A stretch of 64,000 bases of DNA from assembly GCF_003945595.2 (NCBI RefSeq), contig NW_024104096.1, positions 4,149,501 to 4,213,500 on the forward strand. The letters run 5' to 3'. How positions within the stretch are numbered: the stretch's first letter is position 1; every line of letters starts with the position of its first letter. Made by a program: the position numbers and the translations under genes. The stretch is from Pipra filicauda. Its lineage: Eukaryota > Chordata > Aves > Passeriformes > Pipridae. Positions 47,042 through 57,214 of this stretch are shown in pieces. The notes below the pieces were generated by a model. It saw nothing but the letters and a program-made list of their open reading frames with translations. It did not search any database and was not told the DNA's origin.

Positions 47042-47245
47042 CTAGTCTCTTCCCCAGCTCTGTTGTCCTTCTCTGGACTCGCTCCAGCACCTCAGGGTCT
47101 TGTACTGAGGAGCCCAGAATTGAATGCAGTACTCGAGGTGTGACCTCGCCAGTGCTGAGTACAGGAAGGTGGTCACTTCCCTGGTCCTGCTGGCCACACT
47201 ATTTCTGATACAAGCCAGGATGCCATTGGTAATCTTCTTGGCCAC
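47042..47245 (-). pseudogene. CR1 ORF2 post-RT (thumb-like) remnant
   Basis: The minus strand reads [20 protein letters not shown], then [20 protein letters not shown]. This is the well-conserved segment just downstream of the RT palm in avian CR1 ('[18 protein letters not shown] ... plYsAlvrphLEYCvqFWAp'). The frame is lost after WAPQYK. It is part of the same dead element as the RT fragment at 47391. Confidence 0.9.
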
Positions 47246-47390
47246 CTGGGCGTACTGCTGGCTCGTGTTCAGCTGCTGTCAAGCAGCACTCCCAGGTCCT
47301 TTTCTGCTGAGCTGCTTTCCAGCCACTCTGTCCCCAGCCTGCAGCACTTGTGACCTAAATGCAGGACCCAGCCCTTTTCCTGGTTGAACC

Positions 47391-47785
47391 TCATACAATT
47401 GGCCTTGGCCCATGTATCCAGATTGTCCAAATCCCTCTACCCTCCTGCAGATAAACACTGCTGCCCAACTTTGTGTTGTCTGCAAACTGACTGAGGGTGC
47501 ACTCAATCTCCTCATCCAGGTCATCAATAAAGAGGTTAAAGAGTACTGGCCCCAAAACTGAACTCTGGGGAACACTACTGGTGACTGGCCACCAGCTGGG
47601 TGTGGCACCATTCACCACCACTCTCTGGGCCTGGCCATCCAGACAGTTTTTTTACCCAGGAAACAGTGCACCTGTCCAAGCCATGGGCTGCCAGCTTCTC
47701 CAGGAGAATGCTGTGGGAGACGATGTCAAAAGGCTTTACTAAAGTCCAGGTGGACAACATCCACAGCTTTTCCCTCATCCACTAA
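47391..47785 (-). pseudogene. CR1 reverse transcriptase palm fragment, frameshifted
   Basis: Upstream part (47575-47778): DIVSHSILLEKLAAHGLDRC and VSWVKK, the region after the first catalytic aspartate segment, where the family's S/K-A-F-D reads VKPFD. Downstream part in another frame (47391-47621): [30 protein letters not shown] and [12 protein letters not shown] frameshift lies between them, around 47620-47650. The FADD box is FADN, so the second catalytic aspartate is lost. The product cannot be functional. Confidence 0.9.
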
Positions 47786-48005
47786 CCAGGCCACCCTGTC
47801 ATAGAAGGAGATCAGGTTCATCAGGCAGGACCTGCCTTTCATAAACCAAGGCTGGCTGGGCCTGATTCCCTGGTGTTCTGCATGTGCAGTGTGATGGCAC
47901 TCAAGATCATCTGCTCCATGACCTTCCCTGGCACTGAGCTCAGTTTAACAGGCCTGTAGTTGCCTGGATCCTCCTTCCAATCCTTCTTATAGATGGACAT
48001 TTACT

Positions 48006-51000
48006 CACATCCATTCAACTGGGTTAACCACGACTGCTGGTAAATGATTAAAAGGATCTGAAACATTCCTTTTTGTGGCTCACCTGCTATTTGTTCTAAA
48101 ATACTAGCTATATCTGTATTTGAGGAACACTATCCGTCCTTTGCCTGTTAAAATGAAATGCCATTATGGGAAGCAGGTTTTCAATGTGCTACATGCCTAT
48201 CAATGAATTTAGTAAATCTGAAATTATTTTCTGAACTCTGGTACTTCAGCAGACAGTACAGTCATTTCCATTTAAGTGCTATGGATTAGTGCTGTCTTAG
48301 TAGACTGTACAAAAGCTGTTTCTAACCAAATCCGATGTGCTTTTCTTTGCAGTTCAGGCTGTGCAGTGTTGTATAGGTTCCCTCTCTGATGTTTTGCACC
48401 CTCTAACCTCTTCCTTCTGTAAAAGCCTCTTCCTTCTGATTTGTTGACATTGCCTTCCTTTTCCCATGCTATTAGCAATTCCAGTTTCTGTTTGAATCTC
48501 AAGTTTTGTAGAGCTTTTATTTCCTCCTTTTGTCTCTCCTAGTTTCTATTCCCTATGCAATGCTGTTCCTTAATAAGTTTAGTATGTACCTGGTATCAAC
48601 ATAATGTGAGAGAGGCCCTAGTGACTTAAACTGCTTGCCTTGTGCTATATCAATAATTTACCTGCTAGGAGCTAGTGATGAAGGTAAGTCTTTTTTTCAT
48701 GCTACCTTGCAAAATAGTCATATGTGTTTTCTAATTTCCATTTCCAAATTTTATTAAAACAAATTCAATATTTATTTCATTTCCGGAGACAAACTTGGCA
48801 AATTGGAGTGTCAGTTGTCTATAAGAAGCCTTTTTCTTTCCACAAACCTGAAAGACAAAATTACTTTGGAGCTGTCTAGAGGCTGTGGTGAAGAAGTATT
48901 GCTGAATTTTCTTGGAGTGGTTAAAAAGATGACTCCTTACCCCAAGTCTGTAAGCCCTTGTTTAACAATGAAGACTGCCATGTGTCTAGCTCTCAGCTGC
49001 AGTCATTCATGGCCTGGTTGTTACTATACAACTTTGGGTGATGAATTTGGTTGGATGAAGAATAACAAAATGTTTGCTTTTCCCATTTGGACACTTCCTC
49101 TCTGTAGAGTGGTGCTGCTTACTTGATACTTAAAACTCTGAGTTATGTAGCTTGCTTTTGAAGTTGAAGACTAAATTTACGTCCCTTCTTCTATCACTAC
49201 ATGTTGGAATCAACCCCTCTGAAGGAAAGGCAATTCACCTTTGGAGGTAGAATAATGTGGGAGAATGGGGCTATTGGGTTCCTCTGTGGCTGTCAGAGAT
49301 TGTACCAGATGTTGCTGATGCGTGGCTAAATGAATTTTACTTTTTTTTCCTGAATTTGCTTCCTGATATTGCTGGCAGCTGCTTTGTGACTGGTTAAAAA
49401 GTGAGTCTGAGACATCTTGCTAGAACAGATCAAGTATCATTACCGTGTACAGTATTTCAAAAGGAGAAAAATTTTATATTTATTTCAGCTAATTTTATAT
49501 ATGAGATGAATGTGCTTTTCATAATGTTACACAATGTAACCATAATAACACAACCAAGATGGTAAATTCATTTTAATTCCACAGAATTCATAATTGGTGA
49601 CATCACCAGTGGGAGCAATTGATCTCTGCTTTCCATTTGTTCTTGACTGTTTCCACTTCAGTGAATTAAAAGAATTGGGCTGTTGGGACCCCACCCTCTG
49701 CATGTTCATACAGCATATTATGCAAGAGCAATAGCCTTCAGAAAATTGCTCATAATAGACAATGCCTGCATTAAATAAAAAAGGCAATAGTCCCCAGCCT
49801 GACTCAGTATTTTAATCCTTTTCAGGTTTTTATTATACCTGATGTCTCTTTGCTCTGTGGTAGAGCTAAGGAACATGTGTAATTCAGTGTAGTTAAACTG
49901 CATTATTTAAAATTAATGAGTTCTCTGTTTATTCTTGTAAATTAATACAGTTTCTAATAAATCAAAAGAGAACATGCATTTCTCTATGTTGGCCTGCATA
50001 TTACCTCAGTGGGGATAATTAACATCTTGTGACAGAGAAGTCGTATGTCAAATCTGAGAATTTATTGCCAGCCTAGTGAAAATGATGTTGCTAGTGACCT
50101 ATATCGTGACCTTATTGATGCAGTGTAAGTTCACTCATTCAAGATGTTCAAATTGAGTCTTGTAACTTCACAGTCCTCCCTGTTCTGGAAGGAAAGGAAT
50201 AATATTAATGTATATAAAATAAAACAAAAACCCAGAGGCAGCTAATAGGGTAGATATTAACATCTGATACCTTTTGCATTGTGTATAATTATTATTTTTT
50301 TTCTATTTTTTCCCCCTGTTTTTAAAAAAAGAGTACCCAAACTATTTGTATTGATTCTGTTCTTCAGGTTTTTTTGCTATAATTGGGCCTAGGTTAAACC
50401 ACATGCATCTGAAGAAAAAAAAATTATGTTTAAGGTGTATTACCAGTAATTCTCTGTGGGTAGTATAAGTTTCTTGTGCCCAAATCATTGCTCTTCAAGG
50501 AATGTCACCAAATTATTTTCAGATCTCAAGCATTCATCTTGCCAAACAAAACCAGAAGGATTGCACATGTGTTCTGGGTCAAAGACAAAGGAGGAAAACA
50601 TATTCTGTTGTGGCGTCTTCATTGTTTTCCTAGTTTTATATAGGATTGGAAATGCTACTTAATTAGATGGAACATTTAAACTTCCTTGTATAGAAGTAAA
50701 GGCTGTAGAAGTCTGTAGATTCATTATAGAAAATTTTGGTCATCCTGGTTGAATTCTGTCCATTGGTAATTCTTATGTTGATCCTGGTTCTGGATCTTTC
50801 AGGGCACTGGTGATGGGAGACAGACTCTTTCCTCTTTACATGTGAGATTAATGAGAAAATATTCGAAGTTTCCTCATGCAAGAGGAGGTTGTGCGTAAGT
50901 ACAAGCGAGTAGGTTTCTGGTTAGATAGAACACTGTGTTGAAGTGATCCTGTGCAATAAGATAAATATCTTCAGGGGGAAAAAGCTCAAAAATATCTTTT

Positions 51001-53076
51001 GTGCTGGTCAGCATAGTAGTTAGCCATGCTCAGTAAATTCCTGTGTGGATAACTTCACATCTCTAGGTGCAGACAAAAGCGCCTCTGTCTGCTTGAAGTT
51101 GCTCACGTATTGGGAGTCTTTTGTTGCATAAAGCCAGTTTTGACAAGTCTCAATGATGCTAGATTCATATTTGTAGTACTGTCCATTCATGAAATGACTT
51201 TGTTTTCAAGTTGCAGATATTTTGCCTTCCTTTTTTTTTAACTACTGATGACTTTTTAAAAAGTACTAAGTTATAAGGGAAGCCTGAGGAGTGACCAGAT
51301 TGTGCCTGATGTGTCATGCCTGCTAGAACTGGCATGTAGTCTCATATAGTAGCTATGACATGAGGGCAGTCTTAGTTTAATATGTTTGTATACCAACTGA
51401 AATAATCGTTGCTTTTAATAACAACTTTGTAACATACTTAAATGCTTATCACAGTACACAGGAATGGAAAAACAGTGTTAATAATTTGGACTGAACTGTT
51501 TACTTTTGAATGTTGGTCCCTCCAAGGTGCAATCACTTATATTCACCCAACTACCACGACCAACTGCGTCTACTCTAGTTGATGGAAAACTGAGCAAGAA
51601 GAGACCCCAGTGAAAGAGACTGATCACTACATAGTGGAAGATCTTTTCATAAGGACTTTGAGTTACAGTCCTGTGATCTCGGTTAATTTTGTAGTTGGAG
51701 ATAGAGTATTCATTACCCGCTTCCTTTTTCTCATCCTCACTTTGATGCCTTGACTTTTCTGTTCTTAAAGTTAGGCTCACATTACTTGCTGAACTTTCTA
51801 AAGTTTTCTTCATGAAAAATGCTTCACTTTACAGTGATGTACATGGAAAACATTCTATTGGTTCTGTATTTTTGTTTGCAAAAACCACATTAATTATTGC
51901 TTTATGCACTTTAATGGCAGCAGGCCATATTCCAATTTCAGTTATAACAGCTGAAATCTAGAGTAGTGCTACTGAAACCTATAAAGGTGTGCTTCATTTT
52001 TAGTTATACAGCTGATAACTGGGTACTTTTGGTGTAATATATTTGTATTTATCATAATTATATATATTGTAATTTCTTAAGCATCTGCAATCTGTCTCTC
52101 CTTCTGTTTGTGGATGGAAACAAGTGTATTTTCTTTTTCAACTAGCTCATTCTTTTTTTGACTTCTCTTTCAAAAGTCTTTTCTAAAGTGGCATTGGTAC
52201 ACTCCTTACCATGGGCATCCATTGACTTCTCTGTCTTTGAAGGCTTAATTAATTTTTTCATGTAAAACAAATACAGTCTGTTGGGTATCATCAGCTAGGC
52301 CCTACAAGCACCAGGCTGCAATTAGATCATGATCAAATATCCTAAAGCAGGTGGATTGTGGCCTGGATCCTTAGAAGTGGAAGTCTGCCAGCTTTCATCT
52401 TTCAGGTCTCTTTCCAGCTATTTTTGGGATGCAGAAATAAATGTAAAATGCTCTTTAGAGAACTTTTTCCTTTTCAGAGAAGCATCTCTTAAAGATACCA
52501 CTACAAATATCTTAAAAAAAATTTCAGTCTCACAGTTGCCCTTTGGCTGGTGTCCTGGCACACGGACAGTGCTCCCTTTGTTGTTCTCCAGCTCCTGCTC
52601 CAGGACAAAGTGATGCTCTTTGCTGGGAAATTGTATAACACCTTGGGCTAGGTTTCTTTGGAAATCAGAAATACTGTTGGAGTTGATTAGGTTTTATCTG
52701 GAAGTGGTGAATTTTTTTTATTTTATTTTTTTTAACTTCCATATGCCGTTTGCAAACCATCAGATTTATGATGATTCTTGGATGGCTAAATCTGACCCTA
52801 GAATGATTCAAGATCCCATGTGGAAGTCCCACTGACGTTAAGGATGTCCTTCAGTGGCTCCAGATTCTCTTGAATCAGGTTTTATTCAAAGTCACTAACT
52901 GAACATAAAACAGATCTCAGAAACTGACTCCTAATTATTCTCTACTTCTCTTTTAACTGGAACACCACTGGTAAGCATAATTTCTCTTCCTCATAACAAC
53001 TCATCACCTCTAGTTTTCCAGTTTAAGTCCTTGGAAAATAACATGGAAGGAGAAATCCATATTTGGTTGGTTGTTG
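48006..53076. other. Non-coding sequence
   Basis: No gene recognised. It contains a 14-base palindrome ACTTTTTAAAAAGT (51251-51264) and a T/A-rich patch near 50288-50330. The minus-strand frame 51478-51813 (111 codons) has a charged, protein-like first half but no known domain. Confidence 0.45.
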
Positions 53077-53098
53077 TTTTTTTTTTTTTTTTTTTTTT
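53077..53098. repeat. Poly-T tract, 22 bases
   Basis: An uninterrupted T run preceded by GGTTGGTTGTTG. It could be the complement of an old poly-A tail, but I recognise no retrocopy to its right. Confidence 0.9.
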
Positions 53099-54025
53099 CA
53101 TTTTTCTAGACTTCATAACATTATGTCTGCTTTTCAACATGTAAAAATATGAAGTGTCTGACAATTTCATGTAAATTATTGTTTGATCATTGCTCTTTCT
53201 TGGTCCTTCAGCTAGTGTGATCTGTGCAAATCCTACCTGCCTTCCAGGCTGGGAAAAAAACCTTTCAGTCACTTTAAGAGTGAAAAACTAGCATTTCCTA
53301 GCTGAAAAAGACAACTTCTGTAGTTTCAATTAAAGGAATTACTCGGATTAGGAAGACAAAGGCCCACTTCTGAAATCAGCTTTGGCGGCATTTATGAGGA
53401 TCAAGTGATCCCTTCAAGTTTCTCATTCTTTTCTAACTGACTGCTTCTCATGCTCACATGTGCTGTGTTTGTACTGAGAATGGAAAAATATATTCAGGCT
53501 ATAGATGCCTGATGAAATGAACCTGATTGACCATATAGCTGGGGAAATGTATATGTGTCTTTTATCCTTTCCAGCTGCATACAGTGGTGTTCTCTGAGTT
53601 TATAAGAGTTTTAAATTAACTTATGTTATTTTTAAAGATAATTTAATACAGGGAATAACTTTGATTTCAGAGCCAAGGCAACTCTTCCAGTACCTGCATC
53701 TCTTCCTATAACAGCTAGTTTTACTCAGATTAGCAGAGTCAGCATCATTCCAGTAGATACTAAGTTAAAGTAGCGAGTCTGTCTAGTTAGCCCAGGAAGC
53801 TGGGCAAATCAATTTCTTGGGCTAAGAGCTCATTCCTGTGAGACCAGCTCACATCTTTACTGTGCTAGGAAGCTCTAATGCTGACCTGTGTCTTGCATGT
53901 GCTTGCCTCTTCAGCACTGTGCTACCAAATCCTCCTGGAAACTGGTTGGATATATGCAATTTAAAAATCATGGGAGATAGGTCTGTTTAGGCCTGCAGCT
54001 GTGATGAGACTGAACCTGCATAAGA
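53099..54025. other. Non-coding sequence
   Basis: Nothing recognised. Confidence 0.5.
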
Positions 54026-54083
54026 AATTATAATAAAAACCCCCAAACAAACTAAAACAAGAAACCCCACAGCAACAAAAAGC
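54026..54083. repeat. A/C-rich low-complexity tract
   Basis: A-rich with CCCCC and CCCC runs and AAAC units, in the same style as 4690-4775 and 22518-22628. Confidence 0.8.
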
Positions 54084-54574
54084 CAACATCTCATTTTCCT
54101 TGTGTTGGCTGTTAGTCACCACCTGGAAATCTTATGTCAAACAAAGGAGTCTGACAGACCAGTTGCTAGCTCATCTTTTCTGGTGCAGTTTAAGGTGTTA
54201 CCATGTCCATCTGTCTAGCCCATTCCCCTCTTCAAAGCTTCCTGCTCTCACAGCAGTTTTGTCAGCCTGTCACGTGTACCTGCATGCTAGCAGTTCTATT
54301 TGACAATTGATACAACTAAATTCAAGCGCTGATCATATGTTTTCGGGCTAAGATGGCAAATGCTAAAAGGAATTGGCTGAAATATGGGCATCTGCTTCCC
54401 TCTGCTGACAGTTCTCCAGGGCTGGTAACAGGCTGGGTGGGCAGCAGTGTGTTAACCTGGAGGAACTGGTGCCTGGGCGAGCAGCAGCTGGAGCCGTGTC
54501 CTGGCATTGGGCACTGTAATCACAAGGCAGCAGCCCAGCTCCTTGGTGCTGTGTCCAGTCCCTGGACCTACTCA
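54084..54574. other. Non-coding sequence, locally GC-rich
   Basis: The part after about 54390 is richer in G and C than its surroundings and holds several CAGC/CTGG words. A 98-codon open frame (54353-54649) spans it but shows no known domain. Confidence 0.45.
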
Positions 54575-54596
54575 GAGGATGAGCTGAGTCATCCTC
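54575..54596. repeat. Perfect inverted repeat containing an AP-1 type word
   Basis: GAGGATGA and TCATCCTC flank a six-base spacer, GCTGAG. The spacer and right arm together make TGAGTCA, the AP-1 consensus. It sits in the locally GC-rich patch. Confidence 0.85.
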
Positions 54597-55119
54597 AGCT
54601 GCTTTGCTGTCTAGGCATTACTGTCACATTCCTTGTTGTTGGGCCCTGATGGATTCCTAATTCAACACCTCTCTCTGGTTTACCAATGACCAGTCTACCA
54701 TGTTGTCTGTTGCTGCTGTCCTTTCAGGGAAGGATTGTGCACGCTGTTTGTACATTTATACTAGAAAAGAAAATATTGTTTTCTTATAAATATAAGAAAA
54801 ATTACTGATGCAAACAATGCCTTAATGTGAGGTACTTCTTAAGAGAGCATTTCAGATGGAGGGGAAGGCAGGATTTGTTAGCTAGGAAATGCTAAAGCTT
54901 TCAGAGAAGAGGTTGCGTGCATACCCCCCCATGCACATATGTAACATATAGTTATCAAACTGGAGTTGTCCTCACTTTTGCATTAATATTCCTGGATGTG
55001 GTTACAAGAATAAAAATGCAAGGGTGAAAATACCTTTATTTTTTTTATAGTGATTTGCAACCCTGAGACCTCTTAAGCTGCAGGCTGATGGATCTTAACT
55101 TAGTGACACTAACATGGTA
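54597..55119. other. Non-coding sequence
   Basis: Nothing recognised; a run of seven C is near 54924. Confidence 0.45.
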
Positions 55120-55300
55120 CTCCCAGAGAAACGTGTTGTGTAATACTTTAATCATTAATTACTGTCATTCATCATGCAGCCTTCCTTTTAATGTCCATTA
55201 GCATCATATGCCACTCATGAATGCTTGTAAGTGTATAAATGTTCTGGTAATCCTGCTGAGTAGGTTTACATTAACTGTAAATTATCTTCTTGACCAGTTG
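55120..55300. promoter_or_regulatory. Candidate conserved element with homeodomain-like words
   Basis: TAATCATTAATTA at 55149-55161 packs three TAAT/ATTA cores in 13 bases. It is followed by TTTTAATG, CCATTAGCA, TCATGAATG and TAAATTATC within 120 bases, with no recognisable repeat. This fits the style of homeobox-bound enhancers, but AT-rich DNA gives such words readily. Confidence 0.22.
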
Positions 55301-55585
55301 GTTGGCCTTCCTGGCTGGTGGAATTGTCTTATTCGTAGCATTAGCAGTGAGTCTGGGAAATGAGATATGTAGAGAATATGTGCAGGTTTGTCTTAAAAGC
55401 TAGGACCAGCTGCTGCTTGGGGATATGTTGTGAAGTGTTAGCTCAGTTGTGCCAGCAGGCATCCAACATCTTTTGAGACAAAAACCTACAGTCTGTGATC
55501 CGCATGGCAACAATCTTGTAGGGATTGTCTAACACTTCCCAGTTCAACTTAGTTCAAGCCAGTCCATTTAACATCCCAAAACTGT
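55301..55585. other. Non-coding sequence
   Basis: Nothing recognised. Confidence 0.4.
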
Positions 55586-55663
55586 TTAAAAAAAACACAA
55601 AACAAATGTAACTGTAGAAAAACCGTTGAAAAAAAAATACCACAAAGAAACAAATGAAAATAG
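55586..55663. repeat. A-rich low-complexity tract
   Basis: Runs of eight and nine A with scattered C, T and G. No coding character. Confidence 0.7.
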
Positions 55664-57176
55664 GTAAATGTGAAGAAGCATGAGGAGCCTTTTCACACAG
55701 CAGCTTGTGAAAGCCAAGCAAGTATGCACACATGCCTATTCTTATGTGATTTTCCTTGTTATAAACATTATGTGGGCATACTCCATCTCCAGAAACATAA
55801 TGTGGCTTTGGGAACAACATTATGTTCTGTATTGTTGCATTAATAATTCATGTGAAACATCCAAATCAAAATATAACACTTGACTACATGTCATTAGGGA
55901 GCAGTTGAGAGAACCACGACAGAAACAAATACAGAAGTATCAATATTTGTTGTGTGTACGAAACATTTAGTATGAAAGGTTGATCATTTCTTACTTACAA
56001 TCAACTCCTCTTGAATTAGCACTGTGGTTTTTGTCACAGAGTTCAAAACTAGACAGCCTTTAGAGATAATTTCCCACTATGTACACGAGTGCTTTCACGT
56101 AGCAGAAGTCATGCAAGATGTATTTTGCTGGCTGGAACTGGATTTGACAGCTCACCAAGCAGCAGAATATTTTCAACACAGTCCTCCCTCTAGTATCTAT
56201 GTTGGTTAGATGGAGAACATGCTTTTTTGCTCCAAGATCCGCTGTGAGATACAACTAGCCACCAAATCCTGATTTCTCATATGAATGCACAAGATGTGAA
56301 TTTACAGCACAATTTAAATTATTTTATTGGTCATGAATGTACCAGGAAAATTCTGGTCTGGTTCTTTGTTTCCTTTAAAAGAATCAGGTTTGGTGATTGC
56401 CTGCTGGTGTGAGGCTAGATTTTCACCCATCTACAGTGCAGCAGCAATTTTGTCTTGACAGAATCTCTAGAAGACAAACTGACATGTTGTCACCAACACT
56501 CACAAATATTTGAGTGGTTTGATGTTTTGCTTGCATGCTCAGCACCAGGTTTTACATAAAACTCCACTAACTAAGGGACTGTCTCTCAGCTAATGTCAAA
56601 TCCCAGCCAAGCTAAAGCTGATCTCAGGACTTCAGAGAGAGGAACTGTGTAAGAATATGGGCTCCACTGAATGAGGTTTGTGAGTTTATTTGAAATTCAA
56701 AGGCTGCATCAGCTAAGTCCTCGTTTATTAGCAAAGCTCTTTGGGTTAGCAGAGCCCTTTTTTTCACACGGGTAACATGAGAAGCAGGGACATTCATATG
56801 ACTCCTGAGGCACCTATACCATGGCCTGCCTGAAAGGAATTTGTTTGCTCAGATCGGCTCATCAGAGATCTGAAGTCCAACCTCCACCATTATTTCTGTG
56901 TTCTGTGGTTTTTCTGTGCAGTCCCATAGTGTGACTGAGTGCAGGGTCAGAGAGAGAACTACTCTTTCACCAGGTGCACAGAGAAGGTTGTGCAAAGTTT
57001 TTCTGCCAGAGCAGAAAACTTACATCTCCTGTTGCATTGATGTGGCAATGGTTACTATCATTAAATTTACTGACAGGAGGGGAACACACACAGTTTTTTT
57101 CTTGGGTGCAGAACAGCAGCTGCTGTCTTCACAGAAGGCAGTTTCTCTCAGGTAGAAATGCTAATTTGCGGTTTTT
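55664..57176. other. Non-coding sequence
   Basis: No gene recognised. Frames at 56898-57282 show no domain. Confidence 0.5.
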
Positions 57177-57214
57177 CAGCACAAATTTTTTTTCAGCACA
57201 AATTTTTTTTCAGC
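57177..57214. repeat. Perfect 17-bp tandem repeat, 2.2 copies
   Basis: The unit begins CAGCACAAA and ends in eight T. Copies lie at 57177-57193 and 57194-57210, followed by CAGC. Identity is complete, so the duplication is recent. Confidence 0.95.

Larger units (their letters stand above)
46699..48005 (-). mobile_element. CR1 LINE, about 1.3 kb, 5'-truncated
   Basis: It begins TTAGAATCCTGAAGTTTGGAAAAGAC, the complement of a CR1 3' end without a clear 8-bp tail. It extends through the C-terminal region of ORF2, the reverse transcriptase palm and part of its fingers, ending near ATAGATGGACATTTA. It preserves the longest reverse transcriptase segment in the window but in several frames. It is a different and probably older copy than the one at 38233. 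Confidence 0.95.

Noticed and set aside
51478..51813. Minus-strand frame of 111 codons with charged first half
   Set aside because: It has no recognised domain, a hydrophobic second half of random look, and no splice or promoter context that I can defend.
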